From an uncultured Actinomycetes bacterium (GTDB taxonomy: Bacteria > Actinomycetota > Thermoleophilia > Gaiellales > F1-60-MAGs149): a stretch of DNA of 8,053 nt. This document shows positions 1-5,596 of the stretch, piece after piece. A program made the position numbers and the translations under genes. The stretch lies in contig CAINDT010000053.1 in NCBI GenBank assembly GCA_903847495.1, positions 1 to 8,053 of the forward strand, in the 5' to 3' direction. The notes under the pieces were generated by a model. The model ran no database searches. It had not been told where the DNA came from and saw nothing but the letters and a program-made list of their open reading frames with translations. Each line of letters opens with the position of its first letter. Position 1 is the first letter of the stretch.

Positions 1-24
1 TCGCTCACCCGTGGAGCCGTGGGG

Positions 25-369
25 CTAGGCGTCCAGCGCCTGCGTGATCCCCTCGGCATCGCGGCGAATGCCACCGCAGACGATGCCGCAGAGATCGAGC
101 ACCGTCGGGTCGATGATCGCGTACGGCGTGCGCACGCCGTCACGGCGGCGGCCGACGATGCCCGCGCGCTGGAGGATCGCGATGTGCTTCGAGATGTTCT
201 GCTGCGTGGTGTCGAGGTGCTCGGCGAGTTCACCGACCGTCAGCTCGCCGTCGCGCAGGAGGTCGAGCATGCGAATGCGCATCGGCTCGCCAAGCGCGCG
301 GAAGCGGTTCGCGACGATGTCGACGACGAGCGGGGGGAGCGGGTGGGGAACGTTCGCTGCTGCAGCCAT
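25..369 (-). CDS. ArsR/SmtB-family winged-helix repressor
   Basis: A 114-residue cytoplasmic DNA-binding protein with the usual length and fold of ArsR/SmtB repressors. The opening segment VANRFRALGEPMRIRMLDLL (about 19-38) is the typical first helices. Residues 44-66 (TVGELAEHLDTTQQNISKHI and on) form the helix-turn-helix, followed by the wing at 72-84 (VGRRRDGVRTPYAI). The classical metal-binding ELCVCD motif of the recognition region is absent: the equivalent is ELTVGEL, so it is probably not an arsenic or cadmium sensor of the standard type. Its only two cysteines are C94 and C98 in a C-terminal DLCGIVCGG segment, a possible thiol switch. It is transcribed away from a rhodanese gene across a shared 120-base region with operator-like symmetry, so autoregulation and control of the rhodanese are likely (inference). 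The ATG lies 6 bases after a TAAAGT -10 box, indicating a leaderless mRNA. Family call is firm; the inducer is unknown. Confidence 0.93.
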   Translation of the reverse strand: MAAAANVPHPLPPLVVDIVANRFRALGEPMRIRMLDLLRDGELTVGELAEHLDTTQQNISKHIAILQRAGIVGRRRDGVRTPYAIIDPTVLDLCGIVCGGIRRDAEGITQALDA

Positions 370-375
370 AGTTCG

Positions 376-381
376 ACTTTA
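376..381 (-). promoter_or_regulatory. -10 box of the ArsR-type gene (leaderless)
   Basis: On the minus strand TAAAGT ends 6 bases before the ATG at 369. No purine-rich ribosome-binding sequence lies between them, so transcription should begin at or next to the start codon. No convincing -35 hexamer is visible 16-18 bases upstream. Confidence 0.6.
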
Positions 382-391
382 CCACCAATCA

Positions 392-416
392 GTTGTAGAG
401 TTGTTCCTACGACAAC
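392..416. promoter_or_regulatory. GTTGT half-site cluster, candidate repressor site
   Basis: Three copies of one five-base word sit within 25 bases: GTTGT at 392-396, GTTGT at 400-404 and its complement ACAAC at 412-416. The last two form an inverted repeat with a 7-base spacer. The cluster begins about 11 bases upstream of the -10 box of the divergent ArsR-type gene, where a repressor would exclude RNA polymerase. An ArsR-family protein as the binder is inference. Confidence 0.35.
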
Positions 417-419
417 ATT

Positions 420-444
420 GGGAAAGCATCTCAGATGCGATCCC
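420..444. promoter_or_regulatory. 25-base dyad, candidate ArsR-type operator
   Basis: A near-perfect odd palindrome. The core GCATCT-C-AGATGC at 426-438 is exact, and the flanks GGGA (420-423) and TCCC (441-444) pair as outer arms, so 10 of 12 positions are symmetric about base 432. Length and symmetry fit a dimeric winged-helix repressor, and the site lies between the divergent ArsR-type gene and the rhodanese. In RNA the same bases could form a hairpin in the rhodanese leader. Binding by the adjacent regulator is inferred. Confidence 0.5.
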
Positions 445-473
445 CTGGCGCCGGCCCTGACGTTCCCCCAGGG
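443..473 (+). other. Possible leader hairpin before the rhodanese
   Basis: CCCTGG at 443-448 pairs with CCAGGG at 468-473 around a 19-base GC-rich loop. The structure ends 4 bases before the Shine-Dalgarno sequence of the rhodanese and partly overlaps the 25-base dyad. It could modulate ribosome access, but a 6-bp stem can occur by chance in GC-rich DNA. Confidence 0.2.
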
Positions 474-477
474 CGGC

Positions 478-483
478 AAGGAG
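478..483 (+). promoter_or_regulatory. Shine-Dalgarno sequence of the rhodanese
   Basis: AAGGAG ends 6 bases before the ATG at 490. This decides the rhodanese start, since the open frame extends far upstream through antisense of the repressor gene. It is the only clear ribosome-binding site in the window; the other independent genes look leaderless. Confidence 0.8.
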
Positions 484-489
484 CTCCAC

Positions 490-819
490 ATGGGTCTGTT
501 CGGCAGCAGTCATCCGTCCATCGACGTCAACGAGGCCAACCGCCGCGCACTCGCCGGCGAGGTCGTTCTCGTCGACGTACGCGAGAAGAACGAGTGGCAG
601 GGTGGGCACGCGCCGATGGCCAAGCACGTGCCGCTCGGCTCGCTGTCGTCGAAGCTGCCGGAGCTGGCCAAAAGCGGCAAGCCGGTCGCGTTCATCTGCC
701 TGTCCGGCGGCCGCAGCGGCAAGGCATGTGGCACCGCGAGCAAGGCGGGCATCAGCGTGATCAACGTCAAGGGCGGCATGGGTGCCTGGACGAGCGCCGG
801 TCTGCCCGTCGCGCGCTAG
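490..819 (+). CDS. Single-domain rhodanese (sulfurtransferase)
   Basis: A 109-residue cytoplasmic protein made of one rhodanese domain, with no signal peptide. Residues 27-31 (LVDVR) and 35-40 (EWQGGH) are the conserved N-terminal strand and CH2A-like region. HVPLGSL (46-52) follows, and the active-site loop ICLSGGRSG (69-77) carries the persulfide-forming Cys70 and Arg75 in a CxxGxR arrangement. GGMGAWTSAGLPV (95-107) is the conserved C-terminal end. Such proteins move sulfane sulfur between donors and thiol acceptors through a cysteine persulfide. The start is fixed by AAGGAG 6 bases upstream. It is divergent from the ArsR-type repressor, which probably controls it (inference). Its stop overlaps the stop of the converging PPOX gene by four bases (CTAG). 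The in vivo sulfur acceptor cannot be told from sequence. Confidence 0.95.
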   Translation: MGLFGSSHPSIDVNEANRRALAGEVVLVDVREKNEWQGGHAPMAKHVPLGSLSSKLPELAKSGKPVAFICLSGGRSGKACGTASKAGISVINVKGGMGAWTSAGLPVAR

Positions 820-1250
820 GACTCGTCGAACGTCCAGCCGGACACGCGGTCGAGCGAGACGCGGATGATCGCGCGGTGCTCCGCGCGACTCTCCTCGTAG
901 GCCGGAACGAGCCACGGCATCACGTAGCGGTGCATGATGGCGGCGCGCTCGGCGGTGATGTCGATCGCGTCGTCATCGCCCAGCACGACCGCGCGGCCGT
1001 CGCCCATCACGCCGCGGAGCGGGAAGTTCGTCTCGGCGACGCTGAAGGACAGGTGGCCGTTCCGTGCCACGCGCTGCACCCACTTGCGGTGATGGCCGGA
1101 CCAGATCAGCAGATCGTCTGCGTCGTCGATGCGGAACCACACCGGCACCGTCGCCGTGGTGCCATCTGGACGTGCGGTGCTGACGTGCGCGATCTGCGCG
1201 GGCCAGCTGCGCAGGAAGTCGAGGATCTCGGCGCGGGAGAAGTCGGGCAT
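816..1250 (-). CDS. PPOX-class (split-barrel) FMN/F420 oxidoreductase
   Basis: A 144-residue protein of the pyridoxamine 5'-phosphate oxidase-like split beta-barrel superfamily, at the usual length for a single-domain member. It opens with AQIAHVSTARPDGTTATVPVWFRIDD (about 18-43), the family's first strands with the conserved TxRPDG and PVWF elements. LLIWSGHHRKWVQRVARNG (47-65) corresponds to the cofactor phosphate-binding region and HLSFSV (66-71) to the next core strand. Actinobacterial members bind FMN or coenzyme F420 and reduce quinones, biliverdin or other substrates; the sequence does not settle which. The ATG is 6 bases after a TAGGCT box, so the message is probably leaderless. It is convergent with the rhodanese (4-base CTAG overlap) and divergent from the MFS gene, 57 bases away. 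Family is confident, cofactor and substrate unknown. Confidence 0.88.
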   Translation of the reverse strand: MPDFSRAEILDFLRSWPAQIAHVSTARPDGTTATVPVWFRIDDADDLLIWSGHHRKWVQRVARNGHLSFSVAETNFPLRGVMGDGRAVVLGDDDAIDITAERAAIMHRYVMPWLVPAYEESRAEHRAIIRVSLDRVSGWTFDES

Positions 1251-1256
1251 GCGGCA

Positions 1257-1262
1257 AGCCTA
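1257..1262 (-). promoter_or_regulatory. -10 box of the PPOX gene (leaderless)
   Basis: TAGGCT on the minus strand ends 6 bases before the ATG at 1250, with no Shine-Dalgarno sequence between. It is one of a back-to-back pair with the MFS promoter in a 57-base gap. No -35 hexamer is recognisable. Confidence 0.55.
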
Positions 1263-1295
1263 CTCGCGGGTGCCCGGCCGGGACCGCGTCCATGC

Positions 1296-1301
1296 GATAG
1301 T
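1296..1301 (+). promoter_or_regulatory. Extended -10 box of the MFS gene (leaderless)
   Basis: GATAGT, preceded by TGC (an extended -10 TGn), ends 6 bases before the GTG at 1308. It is a weaker match than the others because the first base is G rather than T. The same spacing and the lack of a ribosome-binding site support a leaderless start. Confidence 0.45.
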
Positions 1302-1307
1302 GCGGTC

Positions 1308-2615
1308 GTGGCGCACGGCGCATCCCACACGTTCGGACGAGGACTCCCCGGCTGCCTGCGCGAGGGCTCGTTCCGCCTCCTGCTGACGGGACAGGCGATC
1401 TCGATCATCGGCGACGCGATCTCGATGATCGCCCTGCCGTTCGCGATTCTCGCCATGGGCGGCTCCGTCGGCCAGGTCGGTCTCGTGCTCGCCGCGCGCG
1501 CCGTCCCCAACGCGATCTTCCTGCTGATCGGCGGGGTCTGGGCCGACCGGCTGCCGCGGCGGCTGGTGATGCTCACCAGCGACCTGATCCGCGGAGTGAT
1601 CATGGTGGCCGTCTTCATCGTGCTGGTGTCCGACGTCGGGTCGATCTGGGTGCTCGTCGTGCTGATGGCGATCTACGGCATCGGCGAGGCGTTCTTCCGG
1701 CCGGCACTGAGCGGCATCATCCCGCAGACCGTGTCGGCGGAGCGGCTGCAGGAGGCCTACGGCCTGCTCGCCACCACGCCCGCGCTCGGCATCGCCGTCG
1801 GCGGCGCGATCGGCGGTGCGCTCGTCGCGCTGATCAGCCCGGCGGGAGCGATCGCGTTCGACGCGGTGTCGTTCGGGGCGAGCGCGCTCTGCCTCGCCTT
1901 CATGAAGACCAAGGGCGAGCCGTCGCCGTGGCGCAACCGCAACTTCCGCAAGGACCTCAACGAGGGCTGGACGGCGTTCTCGTCGCGGCACTGGCTCGTC
2001 GTCGTCGTGATCGGCGAGGTGCTGTACGCGCTGTTCGTGATGCCGTCGATCTACGCCGTCGGTCCCGCGATCGCCGACGAGAAACTCAACGGCGCCAGCT
2101 CGTGGGCCGCCGTTGTGTCGGGCTTCGGCATCGGCTTCCTGATCGGCGGGTTGACGGCGATGAAGCTGCGTCCGCAGCGGCCGTTGATCCTCGCCTACAT
2201 CCTCTGTATCCCGTTCGCGTTCTTCTTCATCGCCATGGCCATCGCGCCGCCGGTGATCGTGTTGGCGCTCGCGGCGATCATCGCGGGCTCCGTGATCTCG
2301 ATCTCGGGCACGCTGCTCGAGACCACGATCACGCGCGAGGTTCCGCAGGAGCTGCGCTCACGGGTCGGGTCGTTCCGCACGCTCGGCAGCGTCGCGATGC
2401 TGCCGGTCGGCATGCTCCTCGTCGGACCGATCACCGGCACCTTCTCGAACACGGGGGCCGAGATCCTCGCCTTCGTCGCGGTGCTCATGAACGCGGCCAT
2501 CGTGCTGGGCACGCCGAGCGTCCGCGCGCTGCGCGCGAAGTATCCGAACGAGGATGACGCTGAGGCGAACGACAATCCGCTCGACGCCATTCCGCCCGTG
2601 GAGTCCACGGTCTGA
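1308..2615 (+). CDS. MFS transporter (EntS/MFS_3-like exporter)
   Basis: A 435-residue inner-membrane protein with alternating hydrophobic helices consistent with about 12 membrane segments, the normal size for the major facilitator superfamily. FRLLLTGQAISIIGDAISMI (22-41) is typical of the first helix in the MFS_3/enterobactin-exporter group. The superfamily motif A appears as GGVWADRLPRRLVM (75-88) in the loop between helices 2 and 3. Residues 200-228 form a polar central loop, and the last 25 residues are an acidic cytoplasmic tail. Transport is presumably proton-driven export of a small molecule; the substrate cannot be predicted. The GTG at 1308 is chosen because it directly follows a -10 box and no other ATG, GTG or TTG in this frame lies in the gap after 1250. 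The stop overlaps the next start (TGATG), so the cyclo-ligase is co-transcribed and probably translationally coupled. Confidence 0.92.
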   Translation: MAHGASHTFGRGLPGCLREGSFRLLLTGQAISIIGDAISMIALPFAILAMGGSVGQVGLVLAARAVPNAIFLLIGGVWADRLPRRLVMLTSDLIRGVIMVAVFIVLVSDVGSIWVLVVLMAIYGIGEAFFRPALSGIIPQTVSAERLQEAYGLLATTPALGIAVGGAIGGALVALISPAGAIAFDAVSFGASALCLAFMKTKGEPSPWRNRNFRKDLNEGWTAFSSRHWLVVVVIGEVLYALFVMPSIYAVGPAIADEKLNGASSWAAVVSGFGIGFLIGGLTAMKLRPQRPLILAYILCIPFAFFFIAMAIAPPVIVLALAAIIAGSVISISGTLLETTITREVPQELRSRVGSFRTLGSVAMLPVGMLLVGPITGTFSNTGAEILAFVAVLMNAAIVLGTPSVRALRAKYPNEDDAEANDNPLDAIPPVESTV

Positions 2616-3172
2616 TGGACAAGCCGGAGCTGCGCAGCGAGATCCGCGCCCGTCGCCGCGCCCGCTCCGAGGTCGAGCTCGCGGCGTGGGGCACGCTCCT
2701 CGCTGCGCACGTCGCCAGCATCCCCGGCCGGACCCTGACTGCCTTCGTCGGCGCCGGCGGTGAGGTGCCCACGCTGCCGCTCCTCGACGCGCTCGTCGCG
2801 GATGGTCGTCGCGTGCTGCTGCCGATCACGCTCGACGACATGGACCTCGACTGGGCGGAGTACACCGGTGCGACCGACCTCGCTCCCGCGGGCTTTGGCC
2901 TGCTCGAGCCGACGGGGCCGCGCCTCGGTCTGGAGGCCATTGCGGAGGCCGACGTGATCCTCGCCCCAGCCCTCGCGATCGACCGCGTCGGCCAGCGTCT
3001 CGGACAGGGCGGTGGGTGCTACGACCGCGCGCTGCCGCGCGCGGCCGGCGAAGTGATCGCGATCGTCGCCGACGACGAACTGCTCGAGACGGTGCCGACC
3101 GAGCCGCACGACCTGCCCGTCGCCGCGGTGCTGACGCCCTCCGCGGGCCTCATGCGCTTCCCGCGCGGCTGA
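2615..3172 (+). CDS. 5-formyltetrahydrofolate cyclo-ligase
   Basis: A 185-residue cytoplasmic enzyme that converts 5-formyl-THF plus ATP to 5,10-methenyl-THF, returning stored folate to one-carbon metabolism. N-terminal Lys3 and Arg7 (KPELRSEIRARRRA) match the ATP-binding start of the family. LLEPTG (96-101) is the conserved folate-side Glu-Pro. APALAIDRVGQRLGQGGGCYDR (117-138) is the signature glycine-rich ATP loop, and the C-terminal DLPVAAVLTP (166-175) is the usual end strand. The length is normal. In the loop the common GYGGGYYDR reads GQGGGCYDR, a mild variation. Its ATG shares a base with the MFS stop, so expression depends on that gene. No internal promoter or ribosome-binding site was seen. 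Confidence 0.95.
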   Translation: MDKPELRSEIRARRRARSEVELAAWGTLLAAHVASIPGRTLTAFVGAGGEVPTLPLLDALVADGRRVLLPITLDDMDLDWAEYTGATDLAPAGFGLLEPTGPRLGLEAIAEADVILAPALAIDRVGQRLGQGGGCYDRALPRAAGEVIAIVADDELLETVPTEPHDLPVAAVLTPSAGLMRFPRG

Positions 3173-3179
3173 GTCCGCT

Positions 3180-3208
3180 ACGCGCGCAACTCCGGCGCAA
3201 ACGCGCGT
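3180..3208 (+). terminator. Possible hairpin after the cyclo-ligase gene
   Basis: ACGCGCG (3180-3186) pairs with CGCGCGT (3202-3208) around a 15-base loop, starting 8 bases after the stop codon. There is no T-run, so as a rho-independent terminator it is weak, though actinobacterial terminators often lack a T tract. Confidence 0.3.
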
Positions 3209-3304
3209 GCCTCTGCGTGTCCCATGTGCGGTCCTGATCGAGCATGCTGGTGGAACGAGGCCGGCGTCGGCGGCCCCAGCGCCGCGCATGCCTTCCGCGG
3301 GTCG

Positions 3305-3420
3305 GAATTCCCGCAATTTGCGGACGCGCGCCTGACGTGACGATGACGGCACACGCAACCATGCGGGATCAGGGTCGATTTACCGGACACGATGGGCCCG
3401 GGCCCATTCCGTCCACCACT
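3305..3420. repeat. Intergenic repeat, copy 1
   Basis: First of two tandem units. It contains, in order, an exact 13-base palindrome CCGCAATTTGCGG (3311-3323), the word CCTGA(C)GTGACGA (to 3343), the shared 20-mer GGCACACGCAACCATGCGGG (3348-3367) and GGACACG followed by the 16-base perfect palindrome ATGGGCCCGGGCCCAT (3392-3407). Outer arms GGAC (3385-3388) and GTCC (3411-3414) also pair, giving a 30-base dyad. The conserved blocks keep nearly the same spacing in copy 2. Confidence 0.8.
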
Positions 3421-3527
3421 GAACCCCGCTGGTTGCAGGCATTTCCTGAGCGTGACGAAGGTGGCACACGCAACCATGCGGGTTTGCGGCGGTGGTGCCA
3501 GGACACGGTGGGCCCGGGCCCATCGTG
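3421..3527. repeat. Intergenic repeat, copy 2
   Basis: Second unit, about 115 bases after the first. It repeats GTGACGA (3452-3458), the exact 20-mer (3463-3482) and GGACACG plus the GGGCCCGGGCCC core (3501-3523). The dyad arms here are CACG (3504-3507) and CGTG (3524-3527), pairing with a single G-T position, so a 24-base dyad is kept although the flanking bases differ from copy 1. The first 30 bases match copy 1 only loosely (GAA, CCCGC, TTGC, CCTGA in the same order). The dyad ends 15 bases before the -10 box of the next gene. Confidence 0.8.
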
Positions 3528-3542
3528 GCAGGGTGCTGGCGG

Positions 3543-3548
3543 TACGCT
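3543..3548 (+). promoter_or_regulatory. -10 box of the CMD-like gene (leaderless)
   Basis: TACGCT ends 6 bases before the ATG at 3555, with no Shine-Dalgarno sequence. No -35 hexamer is visible; the position 17-18 bases upstream falls on the right end of the repeat dyad. Confidence 0.55.
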
Positions 3549-3554
3549 CCCGGC

Positions 3555-4127
3555 ATGGCCGACCTCGGCGAGCACGGCATTCGGAATCCGCAGCAGGAGG
3601 CGCACTACGCGCAGCTGAAGGAGCAGCGCGGGCGCCTCGATGGGCTGTATGGCACGCTCACGCTCCATCGCGAGCTGGCGGAGATGATGCTCGAGATCGG
3701 GCGCTTCTACCGGACAGCGGCGACCGTACCTGACCGTTATCGCGAGGCCGCCACGCTCGCCGTGGCGAACGAGACGACGTGCGCGTACGTGTGGTCGAAG
3801 CACGAGCCGACCGCGCGCACAGCCGGCATGCCGCAGCCTGCGATCGAGGCGCTGCGGGCCGGCCGCTACGACGACGCGGCGCTGACGGACGAGGAGCGCG
3901 ACGCCGTGGCGGTCGCGCTCGAGGCGCTCGGGCTCCACTCGATTCCCGCCGACCTGCAGGCGCGGGTGATCGCAACGTGGGGCGTGGAGGGGCTGCTCGA
4001 GCTGAGCGTCCTCGCCGGCGTCTATCGGATGATCGCCGGCTACCTCGCCTCGATCGACGTGCCGCTGCCCGCCGACGGGCGCGACCCCTGGGGTCCCTCG
4101 CCCGGTCCGGGCCTCGGCGGCGCCTAG
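3555..4127 (+). CDS. Carboxymuconolactone decarboxylase/AhpD-like protein
   Basis: A 190-residue, all-helical soluble protein. The central segment RYREAATLAVANETTCAYVWSKHEPTARTAGMPQPAIEALRAG (61-103) carries the family pattern Glu64, Glu73, Cys76, Tyr78, Trp80 and His83, as in carboxymuconolactone decarboxylase proteins with the E-x-C-x-Y-x-W-x-x-H arrangement. Only one cysteine stands at the position where AhpD peroxidase partners have a CxxC, so a thiol-disulfide AhpD role is not supported. A second helical half (about 112-168) ends in a Pro/Gly-rich tail. Known relatives act on gamma-carboxymuconolactone or as uncharacterised peroxide-linked proteins; the substrate here is unknown. The start at 3555 is preferred over an upstream ATG at 3492 because the latter lies inside the repeat and because a -10 box precedes 3555. 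It is convergent with the amidase, sharing CTAG. Confidence 0.85.
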   Translation: MADLGEHGIRNPQQEAHYAQLKEQRGRLDGLYGTLTLHRELAEMMLEIGRFYRTAATVPDRYREAATLAVANETTCAYVWSKHEPTARTAGMPQPAIEALRAGRYDDAALTDEERDAVAVALEALGLHSIPADLQARVIATWGVEGLLELSVLAGVYRMIAGYLASIDVPLPADGRDPWGPSPGPGLGGA

Positions 4128-5533
4128 ATCGCGGGGCGGCGATCCGCCCACGGGCGGACGGCCTCGACGGCCGCACCGATGCGCAGCGCCACGTCGTCGC
4201 GATCCTTGCGCGTGATGATCTGCAGGCCGACGGGCAGGCCCTCGTCGGACCAGCCGGCCGGCACGCTCAGCGCCGGGCACGGGCTCGTGAAGTTGAACTG
4301 GCTCGTCATGTCGAGCGCGTAGTAGCGGCCATCGTCCTGCGTGCGGTAGTGCGCGTACTCGTCCGTGTCGATCGGCAGCGGCAGCTGCGCCATCGTCGGG
4401 CAGAGCAGTGCGTCGTAGTCGCGGTGCACGGCGGCGAGCTGAGACCACGCCTGCTGGCGTACGAGCTCGAGGCGCTTGAACGTGACGGCATCCATCTTCA
4501 GGCCGTGCTCGATCAGCCGCTTCACGGTGGGATCCATCTTGTCGCCGTACTCCGGCAGCGTGTCGCCGAACCACGCGGCCAGGTAGACGCTCCAATGCTC
4601 GCCCCACGCGTCGGCGACCTCGCGCGTCCAGCCGAGGTCGACCTCCTCGACGATCGCGCCGGCGTCTGCCAGTGCCGCCGCGGCCGCGCGCACCTCGCGC
4701 TCGACCTGCGGGTCGACGACGTAGTCACCAAGATCCATATCGAGTGCCAGCCGAAGGCCGCGCACATCGTTCGGGATCGGTGTCGTCCAGTCGAGCGTGG
4801 CCGTCAGCGACAGCGCGTCACGATCGTCGTACCCGGAGGCCGCGAGCAGAAACAGTCGCGCGTCATCGATGGTGCGGGCCAGTGGACCGAAGTGGTGGAT
4901 CGTGTCCCAGCTGGACGGCACCACGTCGAGCGGGATGCGCCCGAACGCAGGCTTGAGGCCGACCAGGCCGCAGTAGCTCGCCGGGATGCGGACGGAGCCG
5001 CCCATGTCGGTGCCCTCGGCGAGCGGCACGCAGCCGGTCGCGACCGCGACGGCCGAACCACCGGAGGACCCGCCGGGGTTGAGCGCTGGGTTCCACGGGT
5101 TGCGCGTCGGCCCCCACAGCGGGCTGCGCGTGAAGCTCGAGTACGCGAACTCGGGGGTGGTGGTCTTGCCCACCACGATCGCCCCGGCCGCGCGCAGGCG
5201 CTCGACGATCACGCTGTCGTAGTCGGGCACGTGGTGCTCGTGCGAGTACGACCCGAGCGTCGTGCGGTCGCCCTTCGTGGCGGTGAGATCCTTGATGGCG
5301 ATCGGCACGCCGTGCAGCGGGCCAAGAGGTGCACCGTCCGCCACGGCCCGCTCGGCGGCGTGGGCCTGCTCAAGTGCGCGTTCGGGAAAGGTGAAGCAGA
5401 AGCAGTTGAGCTGCGGGTTCACCTCCGCGATGCGGTCGAGCGAGCTCTGCACGACGGCGACGGGAGACAGGTCGCCGCGCCTGATGCGCTCGGCCTGTTC
5501 GACGGCGGACAACTGCCAAATCGCATCGCTCAT
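4124..5533 (-). CDS. Amidase-signature family hydrolase
   Basis: A 469-residue amidase with the complete Ser-cisSer-Lys catalytic set: Lys81 in GVPIAIKDLTATKG, cis-Ser156 in NPGGSSGGSA and nucleophile Ser180 in EGTDMGGSVRIPAS. The spacings 75 and 24 are identical to those of the fatty-acid amide hydrolase triad. The N-terminus SDAIWQLSAVEQAERIRRGDLSPVAVV and the C-terminus CPALSVPAGWSDEGLPVGLQII are family-typical, and no signal peptide is present, so it should be cytoplasmic. It hydrolyses a carboxamide to acid and ammonia; the substrate is not evident. There are no GatB or GatC genes nearby and the C-terminal half is unlike GatA, so a free-standing amidase is more likely than the tRNA amidotransferase subunit. 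The ATG lies 7 bases after TACGGT. The gene is divergent from the small membrane-protein gene. Confidence 0.94.
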   Translation of the reverse strand: MSDAIWQLSAVEQAERIRRGDLSPVAVVQSSLDRIAEVNPQLNCFCFTFPERALEQAHAAERAVADGAPLGPLHGVPIAIKDLTATKGDRTTLGSYSHEHHVPDYDSVIVERLRAAGAIVVGKTTTPEFAYSSFTRSPLWGPTRNPWNPALNPGGSSGGSAVAVATGCVPLAEGTDMGGSVRIPASYCGLVGLKPAFGRIPLDVVPSSWDTIHHFGPLARTIDDARLFLLAASGYDDRDALSLTATLDWTTPIPNDVRGLRLALDMDLGDYVVDPQVEREVRAAAAALADAGAIVEEVDLGWTREVADAWGEHWSVYLAAWFGDTLPEYGDKMDPTVKRLIEHGLKMDAVTFKRLELVRQQAWSQLAAVHRDYDALLCPTMAQLPLPIDTDEYAHYRTQDDGRYYALDMTSQFNFTSPCPALSVPAGWSDEGLPVGLQIITRKDRDDVALRIGAAVEAVRPWADRRPAI

Positions 5534-5540
5534 GCGCGGA

Positions 5541-5546
5541 ACCGTA
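5541..5546 (-). promoter_or_regulatory. -10 box of the amidase gene (leaderless)
   Basis: TACGGT on the minus strand ends 7 bases before the ATG at 5533, with no Shine-Dalgarno sequence. It faces the divergent promoter at 5585-5590 in a 63-base gap. No -35 element is recognised. Confidence 0.55.
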
Positions 5547-5584
5547 GCGTGGGCGCGGTCACCAGAGCCAGCGCGAGGATGCAC

Positions 5585-5590
5585 TAGGGT
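5585..5590 (+). promoter_or_regulatory. -10 box of the small membrane-protein gene (leaderless)
   Basis: TAGGGT ends 6 bases before the ATG at 5597. No ribosome-binding site fits in between and no -35 hexamer is seen. Confidence 0.55.
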
Positions 5591-5596
5591 TGCAGC

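Larger units (their letters stand above)
3173..3554. other. Non-coding gap of 382 bases carrying tandem repeats
   Basis: No credible gene lies here. The small open frames on both strands run through repeat sequence and have no family features. The first 130 bases contain only a weak hairpin. The remainder is two tandem copies of a repeat of about 115 bases, described separately, and the last 12 bases hold the promoter of the next gene. Confidence 0.7.

Noticed and set aside
435..1307. The MFS reading frame stays open upstream to about 435, as if the protein had a long N-terminal extension.
   Set aside because: That stretch is antisense to the PPOX gene and overlaps the rhodanese; its translation is Arg/Ala-rich with no family features, and the GTG at 1308 directly follows a -10 box. 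Long shadow frames are expected at this GC content.
3178..3477. Small minus-strand open frames in the repeat region whose predicted peptides begin with similar MVACA segments.
   Set aside because: The similarity comes from the shared 20-mer of the DNA repeat read in the same frame; the peptides diverge beyond the repeat blocks and have no ribosome-binding site or -10 box.
3305..3527. The tandem repeats as a possible CRISPR array.
   Set aside because: Only two units, with conserved sequence spread over the whole unit and no regular unique spacers; no cas genes are present.
3555..4127. The CMD-like protein as an AhpD peroxidase reductase partner.
   Set aside because: The CxxC redox pair is missing; only Cys76 is present with a downstream His83.
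4124..5533. The amidase as GatA, the Glu-tRNA(Gln) amidotransferase subunit.
   Set aside because: There is no GatB or GatC neighbour, and the C-terminal half does not look like GatA.
3779..5587. A long plus-strand open frame of about 600 codons opposite the amidase gene.
   Set aside because: Its translation is low-complexity Arg/Ala/His/Val text with no motif, and the opposite strand encodes an amidase with an intact catalytic triad.
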